Assembly: GCA_037176885.1 (NCBI GenBank)
Contig: JAWWNJ010000078.1
Coordinates: 62,001-126,000, forward strand
From: Favolaschia claudopus
Taxonomy: Eukaryota > Basidiomycota > Agaricomycetes > Agaricales > Mycenaceae
DNA length: 64,000 bases
Direction: 5' to 3'
Shown: positions 43,151 to 52,559 of the stretch, piece after piece
Layout: every line of letters begins with the position of its first letter
How positions within the stretch are numbered: position 1 is the first letter of the stretch
Position numbers and translations under genes: made by a program
Notes under the pieces: model-generated
Database searches by the model: none
What the model was told of the DNA's origin: nothing
The model's input: the letters and a program-made list of their open reading frames with translations, nothing else

Positions 43151-45856
43151 TAGGTGGTCTGGACAGACCGAAGGGATTGGCTAAAGCGATCACCTATCAG
43201 TCACGTGTCTCCTCATTCTTTTCGTCTCGCCCGCCTCCGCATCGCGCCTTTGGCTCGGTGACTCCGTCTCTTTGAGACCTTCTCTTCTCCAGCCCCTCCC
43301 CCTCCATGACCTCGAGTCTCCTTCCCCGCTTCTAGTCTTGTCCCCCCGTCGCCGTCATACCCTCTTTTTTCGTGTTTTCCCTTCCTTTCTGGGTGCTTCC
43401 GCTGCCATCTCATCCTCTCCCCCGCCTTCGGCTGGTCGACTTCGATGCCTCCTCTTCGGCCTATCCCCAGACTCATTCAAGTTGATGGAGTTCTTCGCTT
43501 TGGTGTTCCCGACCGAGGACCATGGACACCGCCAGATGATGGAAGAATTTTGATGACTGCTGGGACTCGGGTGCGCTCTCAGATATGCTGGGGCCATAAT
43601 CGCGTTGGAGGGTGTTGGGATGGTCGACGCCGGTGTCCCCGTCGTCATGTTTGCTCCCATTGCGGTGACCGTGCTCACACTGCGGCTTTCTGCGCACGTC
43701 GTTCGTCAAAACCCCCAGATGTAGCTCGGCCTACTCCGCCTCAGGAAAATCCCCCTGTTGGTGTGTTAATGAAGCCGGGTGAGCGAGGGGGAGATGCTTC
43801 TGGCTCTCCCTGCTCAATGAGCAGGAAAGTCTCATCTCCCCTGGCATCTACCAGCGTCGTCGAATCTGACCATGCTCCCATTCTTTCCGAGATACCCCCA
43901 ATGCCTCCTTTTCCCCCGGCTCGCCCAAACACCAATCTGCTCTTCCCCCTCACATCTCCCCATTCAAAGTCAATGCCGCCCACGAAGCTACATCCTGACG
44001 CTTGGGCCAGTGCGCTGATTGATTATCCAGACCGTCAGTTTGCGGACACCCTTGTGTCTGCTATTCGCTATGGTGTTCTTCTTGGTGTGGATCCTGCACG
44101 TATGCCTTCCCCCTCCTCTTCGGCCCCTGCACCCCTTCCCTCTGCACTTGCGTTTCCCGAGACGGTGGACAAGGATATTGCCCATGAGGTTTCTCTTGGG
44201 CGTATCATTGATATCACGGACATGGCTGATACTGTCAAGCCTGTCCTTTCTCCGCTGGGTTCTGTACCCAAGAAATATAGCGAGAAACGTCGTCGGATTC
44301 ACCATCTCTCGTATCCCCATGGATCCTCTGTCAATGACGCAATCCCAGCTGAGTATGGCCATCTGGTCTACGAGGCTGTTATGGGGGCAATTGATCGCAT
44401 ACGGGAAGCTGGCCCTGGATCCTTCCTTTATAAGGCAGATCTGGAGGCTGCATTCAGGCATATTCCGATTCACCCTGACCATGTGCATCTGATGGGTTTC
44501 GAGTGGAAGTTGCGCCTGTTCCTTGACATCTTCCTACCGTTTGGTGTTCGTACAGGCCCCCGCCTGTACAACTACTTTGCGGAGGCTCATCACTGGATTT
44601 TGCTCTGCCGTGATGATGTCATGAAGCTCATTCAGCACTACCTGGATGATTGGTTCAACGTTACTCCTGCTGCGAAGGGGGTGGAGTACGCTCGTCATGG
44701 TCGTGCAGTCTTCCGGACCGTTGCTGCCGAGTTGGGCTTTTCAATCTCCAGTGACAAGGAGCAGGGTCCGACTCACTGCCTCGAGTTCCTCGGCATTGAG
44801 CTGGACAGTATTGCTATGCAGGCTCGTCTTCCTCAGGACAAGCTTGCTCGCCTCCTTGTTCTTCTGGATGGGTGCCTGTCCCGTCGATCTGCGAACCACT
44901 ACGACCTCGAGCAGCTCTGCGGCCATCTCGTCTTTGCTCAGTCGGTAATTCCGGTTGGTCGATTCTTCACTCGCCGTATTCGGGACTTCATGCGCCGCCT
45001 TTCCCTCCTTCCCCGCCACCACCGCCGCCGTCTTCCTTCCTCTGCCCGCCTCGACATTGCATGGTGGAATACCTTCCTCCCGTCTTTCAATGGCATTTTT
45101 GCTATTGGACCTCCACGTCCCACTGTCGAAATCTTTACAGATGCGAGTGGTAAGCTAGGTCTGGGTGGCCATTGGGGTAGCGGCGATCTGTTCTTCACTG
45201 AGCCTGTACCAGCGAAGTATGCACGTCATCCGATCCATTGGAAGGAAATGCGTGCTGCGTTGAGGGCTGCGGAGCTCTGGGGCCACTGTTGGGCTGGGTT
45301 GGAGGTGGTGTTTCGTATTGATAACGAGGCCATCTCGACCTGCTTGCAGTCTGGCTCTATTGACCATCCGCCTACGCAAGCTCTCTTCCGCCAGTTCGCT
45401 CTCCTGGCCGTTCAACAGGACTTCACTTTTCGCCCAGTTTGGATCTCAATGGACGAGAATTCTGTTGCTGATGCGCTTTCCCGCTTCCGCTGGCTCACAC
45501 TTTCAAAGTTGTATCCGCACTGGCCCCTCCCCAAGTCTGGTACCCGTCCTGCCCGCGTCGCTGTCTCTCTCCCCTCTGTCGTCATTGTGCGTTCCTAGCA
45601 TCCCTTCCTCCCCCTCCCCCTCCCTCCCCTCTCGCCTCCCCATTGCTGTCCATCTCCTCCCTGTTTTTGTGGAGCCTGTGGTGCTTCCCCCTGTATTTTG
45701 CCCACCTTTGGCTGCTTCAGGGTGAGCTGTTGGTTTTGGGCTGCCTCGGCTCCTTCGTCTTCGGGCGGAGTGCAGCGAGCTCCATTTCGGAGTTCACGCC
45801 CAATATATCAATGGCTTGCTTACTCATCTCTCCCTCTCGAGAACTCAGGCCAATCC
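43151..45856 (+). mobile_element. DIRS-like RT/RNase H element without recombinase, no target duplication
   Basis: The 2706-bp insert is delimited by comparison with the empty site at position 96. It begins TAGGTGGTCTGGACAGACC and ends CTCAGGCCAATCC, with GGATTGGC near the left end inverted relative to GCCAATCC at the right end. No bases are duplicated at the site, as expected for tyrosine-recombinase-mediated insertion. It contains one intact 717-codon RT/RNase H gene and no tyrosine recombinase or methylase gene, so it is probably a non-autonomous or internally deleted DIRS-type element. Confidence 0.8.
43445..45598 (+). CDS. DIRS-like reverse transcriptase-RNase H with N-terminal zinc-finger-like motif
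   Basis: The 717-codon ORF starts at ATG 43445 and is uninterrupted. An N-terminal Cys/His cluster (CWGHNRVGGC, then CSHCGDRAHTAAFC, about residues 48-85) resembles a gag-type knuckle. RT motifs follow: SPLGSVPKK, FLYKADLEAAFRHIPIHP, LFLDIFLPFGVRTGP and the catalytic HYLDDWFNV (about residues 395-405). LEFLGIELDS precedes the thumb. RNase H carries the acidic residues in EIFTDASGKLGLGGHWG, HWKEMRAALRAAELWG, FRIDNEAI and VADALSRF. These are the signatures of DIRS1-type RTs rather than copia or gypsy. It probably copies element RNA into a circular DNA intermediate. Intactness among decayed neighbours suggests youth. Confidence 0.93.
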   Translation: MPPLRPIPRLIQVDGVLRFGVPDRGPWTPPDDGRILMTAGTRVRSQICWGHNRVGGCWDGRRRCPRRHVCSHCGDRAHTAAFCARRSSKPPDVARPTPPQENPPVGVLMKPGERGGDASGSPCSMSRKVSSPLASTSVVESDHAPILSEIPPMPPFPPARPNTNLLFPLTSPHSKSMPPTKLHPDAWASALIDYPDRQFADTLVSAIRYGVLLGVDPARMPSPSSSAPAPLPSALAFPETVDKDIAHEVSLGRIIDITDMADTVKPVLSPLGSVPKKYSEKRRRIHHLSYPHGSSVNDAIPAEYGHLVYEAVMGAIDRIREAGPGSFLYKADLEAAFRHIPIHPDHVHLMGFEWKLRLFLDIFLPFGVRTGPRLYNYFAEAHHWILLCRDDVMKLIQHYLDDWFNVTPAAKGVEYARHGRAVFRTVAAELGFSISSDKEQGPTHCLEFLGIELDSIAMQARLPQDKLARLLVLLDGCLSRRSANHYDLEQLCGHLVFAQSVIPVGRFFTRRIRDFMRRLSLLPRHHRRRLPSSARLDIAWWNTFLPSFNGIFAIGPPRPTVEIFTDASGKLGLGGHWGSGDLFFTEPVPAKYARHPIHWKEMRAALRAAELWGHCWAGLEVVFRIDNEAISTCLQSGSIDHPPTQALFRQFALLAVQQDFTFRPVWISMDENSVADALSRFRWLTLSKLYPHWPLPKSGTRPARVAVSLPSVVIVRS

Positions 45857-45950
45857 ACGTCCTTCTCACCACCTTGAAAACCGGGGGACCCGGGGGCTTA
45901 AGGCCTTAATTAAGGTCTGCCCGAATTCTCTGAATTGGTTCCCAATGGAT
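45857..45950 (-). repeat. Duplicated segment, interrupted copy, right part
   Basis: The reverse complement matches 1-96 at the window start (ACGTCCTTCTCACCACC..CCATTGG). It resumes directly after the DIRS-like insert. Confidence 0.85.
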
Positions 45951-46361
45951 GGCACACAGTTTTCCGTCCCTCCCGCATGCGATGTTTCGCAACCAGACCG
46001 TTGGGATCACGAAAGATGGACAAAATTTCGGCGGAATTATGATGGAGGGTTGGCTCAAATTCGATGAGAATGCGTCCCCAATGAAGGGAGATGACGCAAC
46101 GAATATGCGTCCAGTCGATGTTGTCGTCCATTCTTTTCGCTTCCGAGAAGCAACCTTCGCGTAGTATGGTTCCGCGTCGAAAGCACCTTCTGCGACATCA
46201 TCGAGCTCAATGTAGGTCCCTGCCGTTCCGACTATCAGCTCGCCCTGTCGTCCAAAAGGTGAAGAGGGGAGATTGGCGAGTAATTTGGCTGCCGATTGGC
46301 ATATGATCTCTATTCGGTTGGCGGGATCTTCGAGAGTGTCCAACGAACTATGGCAGAACAC
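45906..46361 (-). other. Unassigned open frame next to the DIRS-like element
   Basis: A 151-codon minus frame (no ATG at its opening) includes GTAGTYIELDDVAEGAFDAE and SSPFIGDAFSSNLSQPS and ends inside the duplicated segment. It is plausible coding sequence, perhaps an exon, but no domain is recognised and the start is not defined. Confidence 0.3.
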
Positions 46362-47020
46362 GCCTCAGCGTAACATTGTCCTCAAATCCTACAACTGAGG
46401 CCGTCGTCGGTGCACTCGCTGCTTTTTGCCACTGGGTTTTGCGCGAGCTGTCTCTCAATTCGACTTAAGTGGCCACCCTCACGACATCACACTTGATTTA
46501 ATTCCCACTGGGTTCGTCGAGGTACCCGTACCTAAGCATTTGTTGTCTAGACGAATATCATATTGTTAAATTGTTAAATCTACTCTACTTGACTGGAGTG
46601 TAACGGCATGAATTGCGATTGTGCCCCTGCAGACCACAGCGGCCACAACAACTTGGGGCTCTAGGTCGAGTATGGTGCACATCGCATAAACACCACGGCC
46701 CGTACCGAATCCAAAGCTGATGGCTTTGGCTTGTATTTATCTCTGAAAAATACCCTTGAGCTTATATACCCCTCAATAAGATTTTCCAGCATCTCTTACA
46801 ACATTTTTCATCGCGCAGTGCGCTGTTCGACGTGCAAAGTTCTGGGAGGTAACTGATGTGACAACTGTTGCATCTGTGACGATTGTCACCATGCGCAAGT
46901 TCTACGGTTATAATGCACCAGATCTTCTACAGGTGATGCTTGCCTGTGATCTTTTGATCAAAGTGCCCCGGCCATCACCTCGAAGATCCGGAGCCGAGAT
47001 TACATGTTGTCGTGTATGGG
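46362..47020. other. No recognisable gene
   Basis: Nothing assignable. Confidence 0.35.
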
Positions 47021-47112
47021 CAAAGGGTGGCGGTAACTGCCCAAAACCTTCCTGTCAAGACCCCGGAAACCAGACCCACCACCACCAGTCGGCAATCAGC
47101 TGATGCTTGCAC
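47021..47112. repeat. Dispersed repeat, possible hAT-type end (partner at 61868-61968)
   Basis: It starts CAAAGGGTGGCGGTAACTG and runs about 90 bp. The reverse complement recurs at 61868-61968 with high identity and an 11-bp indel. The CAARGGGTGGCGGTAA tip looks like hAT termini, but the opposite end of each element was not found. Confidence 0.6.
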
Positions 47113-47211
47113 GCGTTCAAGTTCAAGTTCAAGCCCAGAAAAAAAATGGACGATGAGGTAAGTAGAAACAAGGTAGAAAAGGTAAACTACTTGGGTCTAC
47201 ATGTTTTTGAG

Positions 47212-47649
47212 TCATAGCGCAAGCTCCGTATTCTCTGGGTCTGGAGTATTAGGTCTAGTTGGTACAAATCGATCTTCGTCAGCTATTGTAGGGAACTCAT
47301 AGTAGTAGCCGGCTTGGTCGTCCTGATAGCGCTTCAGGTTACATCCGAAGGCATGTCGACACTCTGAATTGAGCTCCAAAACCTGGATATGCTTTGTGCG
47401 TGTTCCGATGCCATATTCACTTGGATCGCCACCAAGGGATTCGGGAGCGTCGTACGGAGACGAACCATATCCTGGAGCTGCAATCATGCTGCAGTGAAGC
47501 AAGTCAAGTGCCTCAAATAAGTCATGACGGAATGCAGTATCCTCGTCCCCCTCAAACCCGAACCTCGAAATGAACCGCTCAGCCATGGCAAATGCCATTG
47601 TGGCAAATTCGGGAACGTAATATTGGGATAGATTCCCGGGGTCCTCCAT
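47212..47649 (-). CDS. Small unassigned gene
   Basis: From ATG at 47649 the frame encodes 145 residues (MEDPGNLSQYYVPEFATMAF to PDPENTELAL) with an acidic, aromatic-rich composition typical of a real protein. No domain is recognised. The TRIM at 47691-48063 lies 41 bp upstream of the start, where it would sit in the promoter or 5' leader. The C-terminus could belong to a longer gene whose upstream part is beyond the TRIM. Confidence 0.45.
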   Translation of the reverse strand: MEDPGNLSQYYVPEFATMAFAMAERFISRFGFEGDEDTAFRHDLFEALDLLHCSMIAAPGYGSSPYDAPESLGGDPSEYGIGTRTKHIQVLELNSECRHAFGCNLKRYQDDQAGYYYEFPTIADEDRFVPTRPNTPDPENTELAL

Positions 47650-47690
47650 TTTGCTCACAGTGGCTGAGCCTAAATAGATCTATGGCCATG

Positions 47691-47833
47691 TGTAACAACA
47701 GACGAAAATGGAACATGCGGGAGTCGCACCCGCACAACCGTTAGACTATCTGTCCCTTCGTCTCACGCCCGTTTCTGGGTCCAAGTTACCCCAGTTCGGC
47801 CACGTGACCGCTGTAACGTGCCGATTCGTTACA
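47691..47833 (-). repeat. 3' LTR of the TRIM
   Basis: 143 bp, 142/143 identical to 47921-48063; the single difference lies within the tRNA-like module loop. Confidence 0.92.
47710..47756 (-). ncRNA. tRNA-like module (no anticodon arm) in the 3' LTR
   Basis: On the minus strand 47 nt fold as the top half of a tRNA: GGGACA pairs with TGTTCC (one G-U), and TGCGGG pairs with CCCGCA around the 7-nt loop TGCGACT. The two 3' strands are contiguous as in a real tRNA. TAGTCTAACGG is a full match to the pol III A-box consensus and GGTGCGACTCC matches the B box except at one base. TTTT follows one base after the acceptor end, as a pol III terminator would. The anticodon arm is absent. Transcription is inferred, not shown. 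Confidence 0.6.
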
Positions 47834-47904
47834 TCCGCCCTCCTGCCGAGGTTCTGCGGAAGCTCGGCAAACTTATGCCAGCTGCGGGAGTCGAACACGA
47901 CTCA

Positions 47905-47918
47905 CTGATGTTCCACCA
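47905..47918 (-). other. Primer-binding site of the TRIM
   Basis: Two bases inside the 5' LTR the element strand reads TGGTGGAACATCAG, complementary to an RNA ending ..ATGTTCCACCA. That is the acceptor end of the LTR tRNA-like module plus discriminator A and an added CCA, an 11-nt match. Confidence 0.6.
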
Positions 47919-47920
47919 AA

Positions 47921-48063
47921 TGTAACAACAGACGAAAATGGAACATGCGGGAGTCGCACCCGCATAACCGTTAGACTATCTGTCCCTTCGTCTCACGCCC
48001 GTTTCTGGGTCCAAGTTACCCCAGTTCGGCCACGTGACCGCTGTAACGTGCCGATTCGTTACA
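47921..48063 (-). repeat. 5' LTR of the TRIM
   Basis: 143 bp with TG..CA ends; the outer side abuts CCATG. Confidence 0.92.
47940..47986 (-). ncRNA. tRNA-like module (no anticodon arm) in the 5' LTR
   Basis: Same module as 47710-47756 with one substitution between the A box and the T-arm-like stem; pairing is unchanged. Confidence 0.6.
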
Positions 48064-48731
48064 CCATGTCAGCCGCTGAACACTGAGACTATCATTTCAA
48101 AGGAACGCGCCATATATCGTAAAAGCTGAGCTACCCCTTTTCTGATTTGTGGCACATCGAAAGCTGCCACTGACTCATCACATATGATTTCATGCAGTAC
48201 TTGGGCAAGGAGCCGAACATGGGTGATCCACAGCATTCGTAATCGTCTGTGTGAGGTGGTGAGCATGCGGATATGCTTTTGGGACAGCTTGGTTTAGGCG
48301 AGACGGCACTGCGGCATCTGTGATTTGCGTGATGGATTGACATTTTGGGGATGCCAGGACCCCGGAGATTGTCGGACACAGTCATCTATAACATGTTGGG
48401 TATGTGGACGATGGTCCACATAGGAGGGTAAGCTTGCTTCAGTACGAATGGGAATTCAATATCGTAGTCGAATACGTCCAATTCATTCATGTACAGTAGC
48501 TAATCTTGCTAAATTCGGGCAACATCATTGGCTCAAGCAGTGTTTCGCCCGATTTGGGTAATTGTTGGGTAACCAACTTATTTCAGTTGACGAACCTCAG
48601 AACCGCCTCAGTAACCGCCCTCATATTCACCTTCAAAACCCTTCTACTCCTTATGAATCTGGTAGCACACTCAGTGGCCCTGGTTTTTTTGGGTTATTAA
48701 TTTTGACAGCTAAAGCTTATACTCACTGGTA
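48064..48731. other. No assignable gene; one short coding-like minus frame
   Basis: At 48266-48069 a minus frame reads HVRLLAQVLHEIICDESVAA, then FDVPQIRKGVAQLLRYMARS, ending just upstream of the TRIM. It looks like a protein fragment but no family is recognised. Confidence 0.35.
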
Positions 48732-49046
48732 CTGTACTATTTCGACCGTAGATTCAAGTAACGCGTCACATCGACCTTTGACAGCTATTTTGGAAACGAT
48801 AGACAGTCTCGATTTTTTAGCTGAGTTCGGGCCGAGAGGTCGTAACTATGTCGTGCCAAATTTAGAATAACCTTTTCTGCTAATACCTCCTCAACAACGA
48901 CCACCTAGTACAGTTACACCGTCACTGGAGACTTACAGTCATGACGAGCAGGCTGACGATCGTGTGGAGCATATGCTGCGCTATATATCCTCGCTCAACG
49001 AGTCCAAGGCGCCCAACTATTCTACTTTTCGACCGGTTTTGACACC

Positions 49047-51224
49047 ATGCAAAACACTATTGCACCATATCTTCTTGGCGTCGGCCCTCCCCCCGCTCTC
49101 ACTGGACGACAGCTCGCAGTGGCCCAATTACAGGCCTCTCTCGCACTGTGCCAACCAAGGGTCATGAAATTCATGATGTTTCTCGTCATGACTTTCCTGA
49201 CGATTTGTCCGGAAATTCATGGTGATTTACCGGAAATTCATAACAAAACATCATGACTCGGAGTCGTGTTTTCATGATGATTATGGGGATGTTCATGATG
49301 ATTTTTCATGATGTTTCATTAACAAATTCAGGGCAAAACATCATGAAAATGAGGCCAGAGCGGGGCAAATAAATTGGGGTACCGGCAGCCGGAGTTGAAC
49401 CCCGGACCGCCGCACTGCGGTGGTGTAGCGCAACGCGGATTATTACTGTTAGACTAATGAAGATTTTGAGGGACATGGGATTTCAGTCCATACATGTCAC
49501 TAGCGTATCTGTTCTCACTGAGCTATTGACTTGTTAACCAACCGATTTCCAGTAGGCTGTAGTTGACAGACCTACTAGCACCATGTATTGGTGTAACACT
49601 GGGATGAGCACACTATGCACTCAACATCTGGTGGACTTGGCAAAAAAAAAAAAATGAGTAGTTGTTTCATGACGAAAATTCATGATGTTTTGTCATGAAT
49701 CCATATTGTCACAAAAGCAAGTTTCTGAGCATCATGAAAGCCGTCTTGAAATTCATAACGTCGTTCATGACAAAACATCATGAAACCTGAATTTCATAAC
49801 AATCTGCATGAATTTCATGATGAATACTTTGCACAGTGTCGACAATGGCATGTTTGACCACACCCGCGACTACGAGCAGCCTGGGGGCGACGACGATGAT
49901 CCTAGCGATGAAGATCCGTCTTATCATCAATACCAGCTTCCTCCGTTCCCTCCTCACATTGTCGAAGCTCGCCAATCTCAGTTGCCATCCACTACAGCTC
50001 CCAGTCAAACTGCAGGTGTGTTACAGCCATTTGCGCATTCTGCAGGCTACTAATAAACTTCCAGACCGCGGTACCTTCATCACAGTCAAAGTCCCTATCT
50101 ATGGCGAGCCAGGAAACGGAAAGAAGCGCGCCACGGTTACCACAACCCTCGTCCTCCCCTCTGACATTCCTGCCGGCGACTTTCTATCCCGCATCACAGC
50201 TCAGATGAATGTCGACCCCACATCTGCGACGTTGGGATGGAAAGAGTCTCAGGAGCGTCGCAAGGATCCATATCACCGTCTGTCATCCGAGGACGATGTT
50301 CGCGACGCCTTCCAGCAGCTTCTCAAGCTCCAGAGGAGCACACGTCGTCAGAAAGAGGTGATAATGGAAGTGGTTAACCTGGTAAGTCATCCGTTATCTA
50401 TGGGTTCTTCGGTGTTGAGCACACTGTCTTTTGACTCTTTTCAGGAGGTGCAGCCTGATGGAAAGACGACAAAACAGGCCGAAAAACCCCCCGAGACCGC
50501 TGTTACCGCCACCGAGCTACAGCAGATTCAAAACCATCTCAAGTGCGCGGAACATCCTGGCAAAAATCGGTGGTGCTACGTGATGGGCCCGAAATCTAAG
50601 TACCCAGGCAAGCACGTCGAGATTGGAATAGATGTTATTAATCTGTGGGCTCGCTACATGGTGCGTGACATGCAATTTCTGCTTCTCTTTTGCATTGCTG
50701 ACTTTCGTCTTCAGCATGATGGCACCGCGGATCTAGAACATCCTCCCAAAATCCTCAAGCTTGACGAGCTTGCAGAGCGTGGCCGTGCTCGCGAGGAGCG
50801 TAGTCGTAACCGCGGACAAACTACCATGCCCCCCATCCACGTCCATCTTGGCAACTCCGAGTCCGCCGATACTGTCCTTCGCGATGCCAATAGCGTCAAA
50901 CGTCGACGTGAGGACGAGTCATCAGATGAATCTGATGAAGACGAGGACGTCCTCCTTGTCTCCGACGTGCTGCGCGCTCTCGATGAAAAGTACCCCGCTC
51001 TCAAATACTTCCAATATGCTGAGAGCCTGGGGGAACAAGGCATTGTCTATGCCAACAGCATTGCCGACTTCGATACCAAGTTCTACAAAACCGACGTTGG
51101 GATGGCAGCCGGTGCCGTGGGTAACTTCGTGCGCAAGGCAAGTAAGATGGTCGCCGCCGCGAAGAAACGCAAGGGGAAGAAGCGGGCTAGGGTTGTGGAG
51201 AACGAAAGCGACAAGGAGAACTAA
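49047..51224 (+). CDS. Accessory gene of the mariner element (agaricomycete-type protein of unknown role)
   Basis: A first coding segment (MQNTIAPYLLGVGPPPALTG, 49047 to about 49160) is followed by an inserted repeat, then by exons to 50015, 50065-50381, 50445-50660 and 50715-51224. The last three introns (49, 63 and 54 bp) have GT..AG borders and restore frame: ..SQTA/DRGTFITVKV, VVNL/EVQPDGK, LWARYM/HDGTADLEHPPK. The product has a conserved-looking core (KCAEHPGKNRWCYVMGPKSK, HVEIGIDVINLWARYM), an acidic stretch (DESSDESDEDED) and a basic C-terminus (KKRKGKKRARV) that could be a nuclear signal. From memory the WAR..HDG..PP pattern recurs in agaricomycete hypothetical proteins. DNA binding or a transposition cofactor role is only inference. 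Confidence 0.75.
49162..49820. mobile_element. TCATGA-palindrome repeat inserted in the mariner accessory gene
   Basis: Both ends carry TCATGAAATTCATGA in inverse orientation, and the outer 150 bp on each side are rich in CATGATGTTT and TTCATGA words. The middle holds a minus-strand tRNA-like stretch (A-box-like TAGTCTAACAG, B-box-like GGTTCAACTCC, 44 bp apart) that does not fold as a full tRNA. No clear target duplication was seen and the borders are approximate. It separates the first coding segment of the accessory gene from the rest; whether it lies within an intron is uncertain. Confidence 0.6.
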
Positions 51225-51376
51225 TTTATTTCACGCTGTGTATGTTATCGCCGCCTCTATAACCTGTAGATACTGTATCTCTACTAGTTTTCTGTATATT
51301 TGTATAGTCGTACTACTTGTTCATATAATTTCTTGCCGTCCTACTCGTGTATTGACACAACTACCGGTACAACAAC

Positions 51377-52559
51377 CTATACAACATATCCGCAATCCCT
51401 GAACCACCCTTCGATGTTCTCTGGGGTCATCGTCTCATGAGCAGCTTCCCACAGAGTTGCGATGGGGTCGCAACCATCACGCCCTTCCATTGAGCTGAGA
51501 ACATCGTCCCGGTTGCGGCGGATCCAATATTTCATGCATGAAAACCCTTCTTCGCATGGATTGAAGTCGGGAGAGTATGGTGACAAATAAATGAGTCGAC
51601 GCCCGCTGTAGATCAAATTCAGTTGGTTGGCAATCAAGAGGATATATCCTACGCACCGTCCCTCAACCATCTCACGAATCCCATCAAAATGATGAACACT
51701 TGCGTTGTCCATGACGAGAACAGAGTTGTCCTGTGGAAAGGGATTCATGCGGTCAAGGAGAACATCGAGATAGTTGCGGAACTCTACGGCGGTCCAGGAT
51801 CGAGTCAACACATCAAAGTGAAGTATGCCATCGAGGCAAATTGCCGGAAGCACAGAATAACTATACATATCAGCAGGTACGAAGTACTGGCAAGAGCATA
51901 AACACATACCGGATGCCTCGGACAAAAAAATCATGCCGCCGCGCTCGCATTCCAATAGGGGCCCATGCCATCTGCCGCCGCGTTATGTGTCGATTGCAAG
52001 CTGCTTCGTCTAGGAAGACCAGTCTTCGAGGTGGGTGTTGTCCAACTTCACATTGGAAACCAAGCCGTTTGTTTTCCTCGGCTTCGAGTGCAGTTCGAGA
52101 TATCTAGGGATATACTCATGTCAGCGGCACGAAACTCCCAGCAATTTTACTTACATGAACCCGAACATAACCCATTCGCAAAAGGGCGTCACGTATGGTG
52201 GTTTTGGCGACGTCGAGTCCCGTGGCTTCGTACAAACATTCCTGTAGCTCGAAAAGATAGATGTCGGGGGTTCTCGCAACAAGACCCTCAAGATACTTCT
52301 CAAAGGGTCAAATACGAAGAGTATTGAGAAGATCACAGACCGCGACATCAAAAGATGTGAGAATGCGGGGTCGTCCGAGCTGCAGAGGAATTTGGACGTG
52401 GTCCCCAGTGGTCCGCCACGTTCGGATGATGCGGTAAATGGTTCGCTCGCTGATGTTGGTAGCTGCAGCAATGTCTGGGACAGACATATGGGCCGACATT
52501 GTGGTGATGAGCTGTTTCTGCTCCTTAGGTATGTGGCGGCGGTTTCCTCGTCGTATCAT
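51377..52559 (-). pseudogene. Tc1/mariner-type transposase (DDE_3-like), three introns, one internal stop
   Basis: ATG at 52559 opens MIRRGNRRHIPKEQKQLITT, a helix-turn-helix (SVPDIAAATNISERTIYRII) and a second domain (TPDIYLFELQECLYEATGLD). GT..AG introns at 52104-52154, 51861-51909 and 51606-51656 join the frames exactly. The DDE core shows LVFLDEAACNRHITRR, then MAWAPIGMRA, then VLVMDNASVHHFDGIREMV and LSPYSPDFNPCEEGFSCMK; D, D and E are all present. The stop codon is at 51379-51377. A TGA at 52310-52308 interrupts the linker before PFEKYLEGLVARTP, so this copy needs read-through or is recently inactivated. Confidence 0.88.

Larger units (their letters stand above)
47691..48063 (-). mobile_element. 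TRIM (373-bp LTR miniature) with a tRNA-like module in each LTR
   Basis: Two 143-bp LTRs (47691-47833, 47921-48063) differ at one base and flank only 87 bp. The 5-bp duplication CCATG lies on both sides (47686-47690, 48064-48068). On the minus strand the LTR begins TGTAACGAATCGGC and ends GTTGTTACA. GGAGGGCGGA (47834-47843) forms the polypurine tract and TGGTGGAACATCAG (47918-47905) the primer-binding site. The LTR tip and polypurine tract resemble those of the gag-only Ty3-type element at 36771-40167, suggesting the same lineage. It has no coding capacity. Confidence 0.92.

Noticed and set aside
43445..45598. Interpretation of the RT as Ty3/gypsy or a host gene
   Set aside because: Motif set (LPFGVRTGP, HYLDDW, EIFTDASGKLGLGGHWG) and the insertion without target duplication fit DIRS-type elements instead.
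49378..49455. Possible tRNA gene on the minus strand
   Set aside because: A- and B-box-like words and a T-arm-like stem are present, but the acceptor strands do not pair and no anticodon arm forms; kept only as a tRNA-like part of a repeat.
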